From NCBI RefSeq assembly GCF_022179225.1, contig NZ_BPQL01000025.1:1-64000 (forward strand): DNA of 64,000 nucleotides, in the 5' to 3' direction. This document shows, piece after piece, positions 1 to 8,445 of this stretch. Positions within the stretch are counted from its first letter, which is position 1. Each line of letters starts with the position of its first letter. Under the pieces are notes generated by a model. That model was not told the origin of the DNA, did no database searches, and saw only the letters and a program-made list of their open reading frames with translations. Source of the stretch: Methylobacterium goesingense. GTDB lineage: Bacteria; Pseudomonadota; Alphaproteobacteria; Rhizobiales; Beijerinckiaceae. The position numbers were made by a program, and so were the translations under genes.

Positions 1-302
1 GCGAGGGCCTGATCGCCGCCCTGTCACGCCCGCATGACGGCCCCACCGTCTGCGTCACCCATCATCCGGCGAGCCCACGCGCAGCCGATGCGTTCCGGCA
101 CGCGCCCGGCGTCCCCTGGTGGGTGCCGGCCTTCTACGCAAGCACCGTTCTGGAGGACCTCCCCGACGCGGCCCGGCCCGACCTCTGGGTCTCGGGCCAT
201 TTCCATGCGGGCCACGACATGCGCATCGGCCGGACCCGCTGGGTGGCGAACCCGGTCGAGGGTCGGGATTACGCCCCCGATCACATTCTCACGATCGGGT
301 GA
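1..302 (+). CDS. Metallophosphoesterase, C-terminal part (5' end outside window)
   Basis: The reading frame is open from the left edge of the window and ends at a TGA at 300-302, so only about the last 99 residues are present. Visible motifs are VTHHPASPRA and VSGHFHAGHD; the His pair and the GHxH motif are the metal-binding C-terminal motifs of calcineurin-like phosphoesterases. The last segment (RTRWVANPVEGRDY) resembles the usual 'returning N-P-G/R' end of this family. The substrate cannot be judged from this fragment. An overlapping frame in this region is a high-GC shadow. Confidence 0.65.
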   Translation, partial: EGLIAALSRPHDGPTVCVTHHPASPRAADAFRHAPGVPWWVPAFYASTVLEDLPDAARPDLWVSGHFHAGHDMRIGRTRWVANPVEGRDYAPDHILTIG

Positions 303-382
303 GACCGGGCCGGCCCCGCCTGCGTACCTGTCGAGCACCGATGCCGCGAGCCGGTTCGCAGTCAGTCCACGAGGATCAACCC

Positions 383-604
383 ATGAACGCCTTCATCGCC
401 GTGGTCCTCGTCTGCGCCAACGGCATCCCGATCGAGGCCTGCACCGACGACAAGGCGAGCGAGGTCCGCAAGGTCCGGGTCGCCAACGAGCTCGGCTGCA
501 CCAACGGCTGGCAGGAGATCATCGCCCGCACCGACCTGCGCGACGAGGTCGGCAAGACGAGCTACCTCAAGACCGAGTGCCGCCGGGTGAAGCAGGCCGA
601 CTGA
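383..604 (+). CDS. Small exported cysteine-containing protein, unknown function
   Basis: This is a 73-residue ORF starting at ATG 383. The first 18 or so residues (MNAFIAVVLVCANG...) look like a short export signal. The remainder has three Cys, spaced 19 and 27 residues apart, in the order C-TDDK ... GCTNGWQ ... TEC. The same architecture occurs in the ORF at 17608-17814 (C-REDK ... ICLRNSQ ... WRC), so the two look like members of one small family. No function is known to me. It sits between the metallophosphoesterase and the convergent dehydratase gene. Confidence 0.6.
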   Translation: MNAFIAVVLVCANGIPIEACTDDKASEVRKVRVANELGCTNGWQEIIARTDLRDEVGKTSYLKTECRRVKQAD

Positions 605-632
605 GCCGGCCGCCCCAAGTTACCGATTATAC

Positions 633-1010
633 TCACCGATCGTACTTGATGTAGGCGAAGCGCGGATCCGTGGGGGTTCCTTCCAGCGCGCCGCCCTCGG
701 TGCCGGGCTGCCAGCCGATCACGTCCTCGATCTTGGCCGCCAGCGCGAAGTCCTTGTCGGTGACCCCCTTGGCCGCATGGTTGGTCAACCGCACTTCGAC
801 CCAGGCATAAGAGGCCGTGATGTCGGGATGGTGCCAGGCCGCCTCGGCGAGGTGGCCCACCGTGTTGATGACCATCAGGGTGCTCTTCCAGCCTGCGGTC
901 TTGTAGGTGCGCTTGATCCAGCCCTCCTCCAGGCGCCAGGCCGGAAGCTCCCGCGCGAGGCGCTCCACGATGGTGGCGTCGTCGATCACGTCGTCCCGCG
1001 TGCCGGCCAT
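633..1010 (-). CDS. Pterin-4a-carbinolamine dehydratase family protein (DCoH/PhhB-like)
   Basis: This 125-residue protein carries the PCD signature: HHPDITASYAWVEVRL at about residues 60-75, then TNHAAKGVTDKD. The His-His-Pro, the aromatic residue and the later His/Asp fit the active site of the family. PCDs dehydrate 4a-hydroxy-tetrahydropterins. In methylotrophs with H4MPT a pterin-related role has been suggested, and proximity to xox and H4MPT genes fits that, but it is inference. I chose the ATG at 1010; the frame is open further upstream, but the extra sequence is Arg/Pro-rich and not family-like. It is transcribed divergently from the ABC transporter at 1261. Confidence 0.85.
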   Translation of the reverse strand: MAGTRDDVIDDATIVERLARELPAWRLEEGWIKRTYKTAGWKSTLMVINTVGHLAEAAWHHPDITASYAWVEVRLTNHAAKGVTDKDFALAAKIEDVIGWQPGTEGGALEGTPTDPRFAYIKYDR

Positions 1011-1260
1011 GGTCCAGAACCTCCCTCGAACAGGCATCTCTGCCGGATGTGCGCCGAGCCTGCGCCGGGCCCCGGTCGCGCGCAAGGTCCCGAACCCGGC
1101 CGGGCATCTGTTCCGGTTGCGGGAGCGACCATCCGCCCGGCAGACTTGCCAATTCGTCCTGTGGACGCCCTGTGCCCGACCTCCTATGAAGATGACCAAC
1201 CAGCGCCGGCCTCTAGGGGACCACCCGAGCGTTCGACATCGAATCCAGGGAGTGCCCACC

Positions 1261-2256
1261 ATGCTGTCACGGCGCGGATTGCTCGCGACGGCGGCACTGT
1301 CGCCCCTGGGCTGGAGCCTGGCGCCGCGGCCGGCGCGCGCCGCACCGGCGTCGATCCGGGTCGGCAGCCTGCCCTTCGGCACCGTCTCCTGGGAGGCGGC
1401 GGTGATCAAGGCGCGCGGCCTCGACACCGCCAACGGCTTCACCCTCGACGTCGTCAAGCTCGCCGGCAACGACGCGGCACGGATCGCCTTCATGGGCGGT
1501 CAGGTCGACACGATTGTGGGCGACCTGCTCTGGGCGGCGCGCCTCGGCAACGAGGGCCGCGCGATCCGGTTCTTCCCCTACTCGACCACCGAGGGCTCCC
1601 TGATGGTGCCGGGCGACAGCCCGATCCGCACGCTGGCCGACCTCAAGGGCAAGCGCCTGGGCGTCGCCGGCGGTCCCCTCGACAAGAACTGGCTGCTGCT
1701 GAAGGCACAGGCGCGGGACACCGCCGGCCTCGACCTCGAGACGCAAGCCACCGTCGCCTTCGGGGCGCCGCCCCTGCTGGCGCTCAAGCTCGAACAGGGT
1801 GAGCTCGATGCGGGGCTCCTGTACTGGACCTACTGCGCCCGCCTGGAACCCAAGGGCTTCCGCCGCCTGATCGGCTCGGACGACATCATGCGGGCCTTCG
1901 GCGCCACCGGATCGATGGCGCTGATCGGCTATCTGCTCGAGGCCGACACCGTGAGGGAGAAGCCCGAGGCGGTCGCGGGCTTCACCCGCGCCTCGAAGGC
2001 CGCCAAGGAGGCATTGGCCAATGATCCCGCCGCCTGGGATGTGGTGCGCCCGCTGATGGCGGCCGACGACGAGGCGACCTTCCAGGCCCTGAAGCGCGAC
2101 TTCCTCGCCGGCATCCCGCGCCGGCCCCTGGCCACCGAGCGCGGCGACGGCGAGAAGCTGTTCGCCGTCATGGCGCGGCTCGGAGGCGAGCGCCTGGTCG
2201 GGGCGGGCTCCACCCTGCCGCCGGGCCTCTACTACGACGGCAGCGGAAATGGCTGA
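1261..2256 (+). CDS. NitT/TauT-type ABC transporter substrate-binding protein, probable Tat substrate
   Basis: This 331-residue periplasmic binding protein starts with LSRRGLLATAA, followed by a hydrophobic stretch and an Ala-rich cleavage site near residue 28. The paired Arg suggests Tat export. The mature part follows the NMT1/SsuA-like pattern: ADLKGKRLGVAGGPLDKN near residues 128-145 and repeated mentions of a hinge-type fold. It is the first gene of an SBP-permease-ATPase set (1261-3802). An ABC transporter at this position upstream of xoxF is also found, as I recall, in M. extorquens. The ligand is unknown; candidates include a metal complex, a PQQ-related compound or a sulfonate. Confidence 0.85.
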   Translation: MLSRRGLLATAALSPLGWSLAPRPARAAPASIRVGSLPFGTVSWEAAVIKARGLDTANGFTLDVVKLAGNDAARIAFMGGQVDTIVGDLLWAARLGNEGRAIRFFPYSTTEGSLMVPGDSPIRTLADLKGKRLGVAGGPLDKNWLLLKAQARDTAGLDLETQATVAFGAPPLLALKLEQGELDAGLLYWTYCARLEPKGFRRLIGSDDIMRAFGATGSMALIGYLLEADTVREKPEAVAGFTRASKAAKEALANDPAAWDVVRPLMAADDEATFQALKRDFLAGIPRRPLATERGDGEKLFAVMARLGGERLVGAGSTLPPGLYYDGSGNG

Positions 2257-2301
2257 GGCGACCGCCAGCGCGCGTGTCCCGCGCGCGACGCCCTGACCCC
2301 C

Positions 2302-3039
2302 ATGGGTTTTGCCACCCGTCTCGTCTCTGTGCTGGTGCTGCTCGCCGGATGGCAGGCCGCCGCGTCCGCCGCCGGTTCGCGCCTGCTACCGGCGCCGCTG
2401 GCGATCCTCGATTTCATCCGGCGCGAATCCGCCTCCGGTGACCTCTGGTGGAACGTCGGCATCACCCTGTCGCGGGTGGGCATCTCGTTCTTCCTGGCGA
2501 TGACCCTCGGGGTGCTCCTCGGCATCGCCCTCGGGCGCTCGCGCCGCCTCAACCTCGTCCTCGACACGCCGCTGCTCATTCTCCTGAACACGCCCGCCCT
2601 TGTGATCACCGTGCTGGCCTACATCTGGGTCGGCCTCAACGAGGCCGCGGCAATCGTCGCGGTGGTGCTGAACAAGCTGCCGAACGTCGCGGTGATCCTC
2701 CGCGAGGGCGCGCGCGGCCTCGACCCGCAGCTGGAGGAAATGGCGCGCACCTACCGTTTCGACCGTCGGACTTGGATCGCCCACGTGTTGGTGCCGCAGC
2801 TCCAGCCCTTCGCGGTGGCTGCGGCGCGCTCCGGCCTCTCGCTCGCCTGGAAGATCGTGCTGGTGATCGAGCTTCTCGGCCGCCCCAACGGGGTCGGCTT
2901 CGCGATCAACTACTACTTCGTCCAGAGCCTGAACGTGGCGGCCATCGTCGGCTACAGCATCGTGTTCATGAGCGTGATGATCGCCATCGACATCCTCATC
3001 CTGCAGCGGCTCGAAGCTTATGTCCGACGCTGGCGCTGA
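2302..3039 (+). CDS. ABC transporter permease, NitT/TauT (SsuC/TauC-like)
   Basis: This 245-residue polytopic protein has an N-terminal signal-anchor helix and about five further hydrophobic segments. The cytoplasmic coupling loop of the BPD_transp_1 family lies around EMARTYRFDRRTWIAHVLVPQ (the EAA-like region). It follows the binding protein by 45 bp, and its last 20 bp overlap the ATPase gene, so the three are probably co-transcribed and form one importer. Confidence 0.88.
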   Translation: MGFATRLVSVLVLLAGWQAAASAAGSRLLPAPLAILDFIRRESASGDLWWNVGITLSRVGISFFLAMTLGVLLGIALGRSRRLNLVLDTPLLILLNTPALVITVLAYIWVGLNEAAAIVAVVLNKLPNVAVILREGARGLDPQLEEMARTYRFDRRTWIAHVLVPQLQPFAVAAARSGLSLAWKIVLVIELLGRPNGVGFAINYYFVQSLNVAAIVGYSIVFMSVMIAIDILILQRLEAYVRRWR

Positions 3040-3802
3040 CGGAGCGATGGCGGGCTCCGCCGCACCCGGCCCCGGGGCCGTCGCCCTGCGGGTGGACATC
3101 GACCGCAAGGTCTACGGTGCCGGCGGCCGGGAGCCGGTGGAGGCCGTGCGCGGTCTCGCCTTCTCGGTGATCGCCGGGGAGATTACCTGCCTGATCGGCC
3201 CCTCGGGCGCGGGCAAGACCACGACCCTGCGCATCCTCCTCGGCCTCGACCCCGACTACGAGGGCCGCGTGACCCCGCACCCGGACGCAGCCGGCATCGC
3301 CATGGCGTTCCAGGAGCCGCGCCTGCTGCCCTGGCGCACGGTGGAGCAGAACGTCCGCCTCGCCCTGCCGCGCGGCACGCGGGGCCAGGATCTCGACGGG
3401 CTGTTCGACTCCCTCGGGCTCGGCCCCTGGCGGAGCCGCTATCCGGGGGCTCTCTCCCTCGGAATGGCACGGCGAGTCTCGCTGGCCCGGGCCCTGGCCC
3501 AGAAGCCGCGCATCCTTGTTCTGGACGAGCCTTTCGTCTCCCTCGACGACACCTCGGCGGCGGGTTTGCGGGGCCTCGTGGTCGCAGCCGTCGAGCGCTC
3601 GGGCATGGGCGTCTTGATGGTCACGCACAACGTCGCCGAGGCCATCGAGATCGCCGACCGCCTCCTGCTCGTGTCCGGCCGCCCCGCGGGCCTTCTCGGG
3701 ACTATTCCGTTGGAGCGCCCCCGCGGCGCACGCGACCGAGCCTGGGTCGAAGGCCGCCGGGCGGCTCTTGCGGCCCAGTTCCCCACCGTGATCGCGGGCT
3801 GA
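3020..3802 (+). CDS. ABC transporter ATP-binding protein, NitT/TauT type
   Basis: This 260-residue ATPase has Walker A GPSGAGKTT (about residues 60-68), a Q-loop (AFQEPRLLPWRTV), Walker B ILVLDEP and the switch His in MVTHNVAEA. The signature motif reads LSLGMARRVSLARAL, so the canonical LSGGQ is degenerate, as in some NitT/TauT-type ATPases. It starts inside the permease gene. It is the last gene before the 671-bp xoxF leader region. Confidence 0.88.
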   Translation: MSDAGADGAMAGSAAPGPGAVALRVDIDRKVYGAGGREPVEAVRGLAFSVIAGEITCLIGPSGAGKTTTLRILLGLDPDYEGRVTPHPDAAGIAMAFQEPRLLPWRTVEQNVRLALPRGTRGQDLDGLFDSLGLGPWRSRYPGALSLGMARRVSLARALAQKPRILVLDEPFVSLDDTSAAGLRGLVVAAVERSGMGVLMVTHNVAEAIEIADRLLLVSGRPAGLLGTIPLERPRGARDRAWVEGRRAALAAQFPTVIAG

Positions 3803-4473
3803 TTCTCTCGCGACCATGCGCAGTCGCATTCCCCATGAGCCACGCGGGCTGATCCGGCAGCCGTGAGGGTGTCTCCCGGATGCGGCGAGACCGCGCATCA
3901 TCCCAGCGCAATCCGGTGCGTCTCGATGCGACCCGTCGATCGCAGCGAATCACAAGCCCGAACCCGGAACCTGAATTATTATACAATATTGCGACGCGTA
4001 TTTGGTATCGTGAATGCCACAAAGGCTTTCGCCCCCTGGCTCGTCATGGATCGTCCCGCCAAGGTCTCTCCGCATGCACGACCGACATGAAGGAAGCCGA
4101 AAGGTGATGAAAAGACTTTGACTTAGCGCCAGCCTATATTGCGTCGCACCATCTTATGCTGCACGGCAGGAGCCCAGCCTCCTGTCCTGTGGACCCTCAC
4201 GAGGACTTGTGCGAAGCCCGGCAAGACGGTGCGCAAGCGAGTTGACGCCGCCGGAATTTTTCTTAGAGTTCATTCAAGCTTCGGTTTCGAGGGGCGCCGC
4301 AAAGGGATAGCGGCCCCTGACCGTCAGATCCGGACCTCCCGCCCATGGCGCGGAAATCGGGAGCTGGCGTCCGCTACCGAGGCGAACCTATCCCTGTCGC
4401 AAACAGTCAGATCACGGCGTGGTCGTGCGGGTTTTCCGCAGGATGACGGCTGCAAGATCTGTCGGAGGAATCC
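3803..4473 (+). promoter_or_regulatory. 671-bp gene-free region upstream of xoxF
   Basis: I see no convincing gene here. The stretch 3971-4010 is much richer in A/T than its surroundings and contains the palindrome CAATATTG (3984-3991). A second A/T-rich patch at 4105-4145 has TTGACT (4118-4123) and TATATT (4135-4140), but they are only 11 bp apart. A strong ribosome-binding site (GGAGGAA, about 4463-4469) precedes the xoxF ATG. The region probably holds the regulated xoxF promoter, since xox expression is known to depend on lanthanide and on the MxbDM/MxcQE regulators; the exact promoter cannot be fixed by eye. Confidence 0.55.
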
Positions 4474-6276
4474 ATGAGAGCGGTACATCTTCTCGCACTC
4501 GGCGCCGGTATGGTCGTATCGACCACGGCGTTCGCCAACGAAGACGTCCTGAAGCGCACGGCCAACCCGGCCGAGCAGGTCCTTCAGACCGTCGACTACG
4601 CCAACACGCGCTATTCGAAGCTCGACCAGATCAACGCCAGCAACGTCAAGCAGCTCCAGGTCGCCTGGACCTTCTCGACCGGCGTGCTGCGCGGCCACGA
4701 GGGCTCCCCGCTCGTCGTCGGCAACATGATGTACGTCCACACCCCCTTCCCGAACATCGTCTACGCCCTTGACCTCGACAAGGACGGCGTGATCGCCTGG
4801 AAGTACGAGCCGAAGCAGGACCCGTCGGTCATCCCTGTGATGTGCTGTGACACGGTCAACCGTGGCCTCGCCTACGCCGACGGCGCCATCATCCTGCACC
4901 AGGCCGACACCACGGTCGTCTCGCTCGACGCCAAGTCCGGCAAGGTGAACTGGTCGGTCGTCAACGGCGACCCTAAGAAGGGTGAGACCAACACCGCCAC
5001 CGTTCTTCCGGTGAAGGACAAGATCATCGTCGGCATCTCCGGCGGCGAGTTCGGCGTGAACTGCCACGTCACTGCCTACGACGCCAAGACGGGCAAGAAG
5101 GTGTGGCGCGGCCACTCCCAGGGCCCCGACGCCGACATGATCATGGACCCCGAGAAGACCACGTCTCTCGGCAAGCCGGTCGGCAAGGACTCCTCGCTGA
5201 AGACCTGGGAAGGCGATCAGTGGAAGACCGGCGGCGGCTGCACCTGGGGCTGGTTCTCCTACGACCCCAAGCTCGACCTGATGTACTACGGCTCGGGCAA
5301 CCCCTCGACTTGGAACCCCAAGCAGCGTCCGGGCGACAACAAGTGGTCCATGACCATCTGGGCGCGTAACCCCGACACGGGCGCGGCCAAGTGGGTCTAC
5401 CAGATGACCCCGCACGACGAGTGGGACTACGACGGCATCAACGAGATGATCCTCACGGATCAGAAGGTTGACGGCAAGGAGCGTCCGCTCCTGACCCACT
5501 TCGACCGTAACGGCTTCGGCTACACCCTCGATCGCGCCACCGGCGAGCTCCTCGTCGCCGAGAAGTACGATCCGGTCGTGAACTGGGCCTCCAAGGTCGA
5601 CATGGACAAGGGCTCCAAGACCTACGGTCGCCCCCTGGTCCAGGCCAAGTACTCCACCGAGCAGAACGGTGAGGATACCAACTCCAAGGGCATCTGCCCT
5701 GCGGCGCTGGGTTCGAAGGATCAGCAGCCCGCTGCTTACTCCCCGAAGACCAACCTGTTCTACGTGCCCACCAACCACGTCTGCATGGACTACGAGCCGT
5801 TCCGGGTCTCCTACACCCCGGGTCAGCCCTACGTCGGCGCGACGCTGGCCATGTACCCGGCCCCCAACAGCCACGGCGGCATGGGTAACTTCATCGCCTG
5901 GGACGGTGTGAACGGTAAGATCAAGTGGTCGAACCAGGAGCAGTTCTCGGTGTGGTCGGGCGCCCTCGCCACCGCTGGTGACGTCGTGTTCTACGGTACC
6001 CTCGAGGGTTACCTGAAGGCCGTCGACTCCAAGACCGGCAAGGAGCTCTACAAGTTCAAGACCCCGTCGGGCATCATCGGCAACGTGATGACCTACAGCC
6101 ACAAGGGCAAGCAGTTCGTCGGCATCCTGTCGGGTGTCGGTGGCTGGGCCGGCATCGGCCTCGCGGCCGGCCTGACCGACCCGAACGCCGGTCTCGGCGC
6201 GGTGGGTGGTTACGCCGCCCTCTCGAACTACACCAACCTCGGTGGTCAGCTGACCGTCTTCTCGCTTCCGAACTAA
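4474..6276 (+). CDS. xoxF: Lanthanide-dependent methanol dehydrogenase XoxF
   Basis: This 600-residue PQQ enzyme oxidises methanol (and can carry on to formaldehyde or formate) in the periplasm. The signal peptide ends near residue 21. Diagnostic residues are the vicinal Cys124-Cys125 that stacks on PQQ, metal ligands Glu192 and Asn276, the catalytic base Asp318, and Asp320 two residues later in HDEWDYDG. That second Asp is the extra lanthanide ligand that separates XoxF from calcium-dependent MxaF, which has Ala there. Repeated Trp-docking propeller blades (AxDAKTGKxxW) are evident. It is followed by a hairpin terminator and then xoxG-xoxJ. This is one of the least ambiguous genes in the window. 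Confidence 0.98.
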   Translation: MRAVHLLALGAGMVVSTTAFANEDVLKRTANPAEQVLQTVDYANTRYSKLDQINASNVKQLQVAWTFSTGVLRGHEGSPLVVGNMMYVHTPFPNIVYALDLDKDGVIAWKYEPKQDPSVIPVMCCDTVNRGLAYADGAIILHQADTTVVSLDAKSGKVNWSVVNGDPKKGETNTATVLPVKDKIIVGISGGEFGVNCHVTAYDAKTGKKVWRGHSQGPDADMIMDPEKTTSLGKPVGKDSSLKTWEGDQWKTGGGCTWGWFSYDPKLDLMYYGSGNPSTWNPKQRPGDNKWSMTIWARNPDTGAAKWVYQMTPHDEWDYDGINEMILTDQKVDGKERPLLTHFDRNGFGYTLDRATGELLVAEKYDPVVNWASKVDMDKGSKTYGRPLVQAKYSTEQNGEDTNSKGICPAALGSKDQQPAAYSPKTNLFYVPTNHVCMDYEPFRVSYTPGQPYVGATLAMYPAPNSHGGMGNFIAWDGVNGKIKWSNQEQFSVWSGALATAGDVVFYGTLEGYLKAVDSKTGKELYKFKTPSGIIGNVMTYSHKGKQFVGILSGVGGWAGIGLAAGLTDPNAGLGAVGGYAALSNYTNLGGQLTVFSLPN

Positions 6277-6303
6277 TCGGTCGCACGCTACGGTAGGCAA
6301 TAG

Positions 6304-6340
6304 GGTGCCGGCGCGGGTTTCCGCGCCGGCACCTTTATGA
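6304..6340 (+). terminator. Hairpin between xoxF and xoxG
   Basis: A perfect 13-bp G/C-rich stem (6304-6316 pairing with 6321-6333) with a GTTT loop is followed by TTTATGATT. It lies 28 bp after the xoxF stop and about 75 bp before the xoxG start. It could end or attenuate xoxF transcripts and so make XoxF more abundant than XoxG/XoxJ. Confidence 0.75.
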
Positions 6341-6411
6341 TTAGAATCGGAAGAACAACACGCGAAACACGCGGCCGTGAGGCCGACGTGGTGTTCCTGG
6401 GAGAAACGTCG

Positions 6412-7017
6412 TTGCACATCATCAGCAAAGCCGCCATCCGTCCGCTCGTGGCCGTGTTCGCCCTCGCCTCCGTCTCGACCCTCGCCGTGCAGGCCCAGGA
6501 CGCGAAGAAGGCTGATCCGGCGCTGGCCAACCAGCTGGATCCCAACGCCCCCGAGAAAGACCCGAAGCTGATCGACAAGTTCGCGGCTGTGAAGGTCGAG
6601 GACGGCAAGTATCAGGACGGCGATGGCCATCCGACCTTTCACATCACCAATGACGGCAAGAAGTTCGATTGGTACGCCTATTCGGGCTACCGCCGTTATC
6701 ACGCCGAGTGCCACGTCTGCCACGGCCCCGATGCCATGGGCTCGACCTACGCGCCGGCCCTGAAGGACTCGCTCAAGACCATCGGCTACGAGGAGTTCAT
6801 CGGCATCCTCGCCGGCGGCAAGCGCGACTCGCAGGCCGGTCAGGAGCGGGTCATGCCCGCCTTCGGCGATAACAAGAACGTCATGTGCTACGCGGACGAC
6901 CTCTACGTCTACCTGAAGGCTCGTGCCTCCGGCGCCATGCCGCGCGTGCGTCCGACGGACAAGGAAGAAAAGCCCGAGGCCGCCAAGACGGCCGAGAAGG
7001 AGTGCCTGGGCGGCTAA
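6412..7017 (+). CDS. xoxG: XoxG, c-type cytochrome electron acceptor of XoxF
   Basis: I place the start at TTG 6412, seven bases after GGGAGAAA. This gives a 201-residue protein whose first 28 residues form a typical Sec signal ending VQAQ. A longer frame from ATG 6337 would add a charged, non-signal N-terminus. One heme-c site is visible, C100-HVC103-H104, with Met138 in RVMPAFGDN as the likely axial ligand. XoxG (cytochrome cL type) takes electrons from XoxF in the periplasm. The C-terminal tail is Lys/Glu-rich. Its stop overlaps the xoxJ start by one base (TAATG). Confidence 0.93.
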   Translation: MHIISKAAIRPLVAVFALASVSTLAVQAQDAKKADPALANQLDPNAPEKDPKLIDKFAAVKVEDGKYQDGDGHPTFHITNDGKKFDWYAYSGYRRYHAECHVCHGPDAMGSTYAPALKDSLKTIGYEEFIGILAGGKRDSQAGQERVMPAFGDNKNVMCYADDLYVYLKARASGAMPRVRPTDKEEKPEAAKTAEKECLGG

Positions 7018-7871
7018 TGACCCGCTCACGCACGACGACACGCTTCGCCTTCGCGCTCCTGCTGATTTCAGCAGGGGCGCGAGCCGTATCCGCACAATCG
7101 CTGCCCGACCTCGTCACCACGGACACGCTGCGCGTCTGCGGCGACCCGGGCAACATGCCGTTCTCCCAGCGCAAGGAGGAAGGCTTCGAGAATAAAATCG
7201 CGAAGATCATCGCCGACGAGCTCAAGGTCAAGATCCGGTATTACTGGCTGACGCAGGGGCCGGGCTTCGTTCGCAACACCCTTGGCACTGGTTTGTGCGA
7301 CATCATCATCGGCTCGGCCGCCGGCGGCGAACTCGTCCAGCACTCGAACCCGTATTACCGCTCCGCCTATACGCTGGTCACCCGCACGGGCGAGTTCGAC
7401 GGCGTCACCCGCCTCGACGATCCCAAGCTCAAGGGCAAGTCGATCGGCGTCATCGGCGGCACGCCCCCGGTCAACCGGATGGGGGAGGTGGGCCTCGTCA
7501 GCGCGATGAAGGCCTACGCGCCCTACCAGCTCGATCCGGCCCGCAAGCATCAGACAGTCTCGGCCGAGGTCATCGCCGATCTCGCCGAGAAGCGCATCGA
7601 CGCGGCGATCCTCTGGGGTCCGGCCGCCGGCTGGCTCGCTAAGCAGAGCGGCGTGCCGATGACGGTTATCCCGCTGCTACAGGAGCCCGACCGCCCGCCG
7701 CTCACCTTCCGGATCGCCCTCGGGGTGCGCCTGGAGGAGAACGACTGGAAGCGCACCCTGAACACGATCCTGCGCAAGCGCCGCGCCGACATCGAGCGGG
7801 TGCTGCGCGACTACGACGTGCCTTTGCTGGAGGAAGAGGGCAACAAGCTCCTCGACGCTCCAGCCCCGTGA
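7017..7871 (+). CDS. xoxJ: XoxJ, periplasmic solute-binding-like protein of the methanol dehydrogenase system
   Basis: The start is the ATG at 7017 that overlaps the xoxG stop, giving 284 residues with a signal peptide to about residue 26. The fold is that of a type-II periplasmic binding protein: LRVCGDPGNMPFSQ, then a GTGLCDIIIGSAAG ligand-cleft segment and DPKLKGKSIGVIGGTPP. MoxJ/XoxJ proteins belong to the quinoprotein-associated SBP-like family and are thought to help activate or fold the dehydrogenase rather than to feed an ABC transporter. The tight spacing with xoxG and the L,D-transpeptidase gene indicates one transcript. Confidence 0.93.
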   Translation: MTRSRTTTRFAFALLLISAGARAVSAQSLPDLVTTDTLRVCGDPGNMPFSQRKEEGFENKIAKIIADELKVKIRYYWLTQGPGFVRNTLGTGLCDIIIGSAAGGELVQHSNPYYRSAYTLVTRTGEFDGVTRLDDPKLKGKSIGVIGGTPPVNRMGEVGLVSAMKAYAPYQLDPARKHQTVSAEVIADLAEKRIDAAILWGPAAGWLAKQSGVPMTVIPLLQEPDRPPLTFRIALGVRLEENDWKRTLNTILRKRRADIERVLRDYDVPLLEEEGNKLLDAPAP

Positions 7872-7872
7872 G

Positions 7873-8445
7873 ATGACGGCAGCCGACAGGGTAAACAGTC
7901 CGCGATGGCGGCGGCGGATCGCATCCGCCGCCGCCATCGTCGTTCTCGTCCTGGTCGCCCTCGTCGTCGTGGATCAGCGCCAATGGCTGCGGGTCGCACC
8001 ACCCCTGGTGCCCGAGCCGGATCGGGCCGACCGCATTCTCGTGGAGAAGGCCGCCCGCCGCCTGACGCTGCTGCGCGACGGCCGGGTCCTCGCCACCTAT
8101 CCGGTCTCCCTCGGGTTTAGCCCCCAAGGCCAAAAATTCCGCGCGGGCGACGGACGCACGCCGGAGGGCACCTACGCGATCGCATATCGCAACCCGCGCA
8201 GCGTCGCGCATCTCTCGCTGAAGGTATCGTATCCGACGCCGGACCAGGCGCTCCGCGCTGCGACCCAGGGCCGTGCCCCCGGCGGCGACATCATGATCCA
8301 CGGCCTGTTCAACGGCCTGTCCTGGCTCGGGTCCCTGCACCGCCTCGTCGACTGGACGAATGGCTGCGTCGGCGTCACCAACGCCGAGATGGAGGCGATC
8401 TACGCCCGTGTGGACACCGGCACCCCGATCGAAATCCGGCCCTGA
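7873..8445 (+). CDS. L,D-transpeptidase (YkuD domain), membrane-anchored
   Basis: This 190-residue protein has one N-terminal membrane helix (about residues 16-33) and a YkuD domain. The catalytic motif is intact: His143 in IMIHGLF and Cys165 in DWTNGCVGVTN. Such enzymes form 3-3 cross-links in peptidoglycan or attach proteins to it. It begins one base after the xoxJ stop, so it is in the xox operon, which is unexpected for a housekeeping cell-wall enzyme. Its stop codon directly abuts the stop codon of the convergent folK gene. Confidence 0.9.
   Translation: MTAADRVNSPRWRRRIASAAAIVVLVLVALVVVDQRQWLRVAPPLVPEPDRADRILVEKAARRLTLLRDGRVLATYPVSLGFSPQGQKFRAGDGRTPEGTYAIAYRNPRSVAHLSLKVSYPTPDQALRAATQGRAPGGDIMIHGLFNGLSWLGSLHRLVDWTNGCVGVTNAEMEAIYARVDTGTPIEIRP

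Noticed and set aside
3863..4090. 75-codon frame in the xoxF leader
   Set aside because: No ribosome-binding site, no family-like sequence and an A/T-rich core unlike coding sequence in this genome.
4118..4140. TTGACT/TATATT as xoxF promoter
   Set aside because: The spacing is 11 bp, too short for sigma70, and the site is over 330 bp from the start codon; kept only as a description of the A/T-rich patch.
4324..7095. Very long open frame antisense to xoxF and xoxG
   Set aside because: It has a Val/Gly/Arg/His-rich composition with no domain, and xoxF is certain on the other strand; a GC-rich codon shadow.
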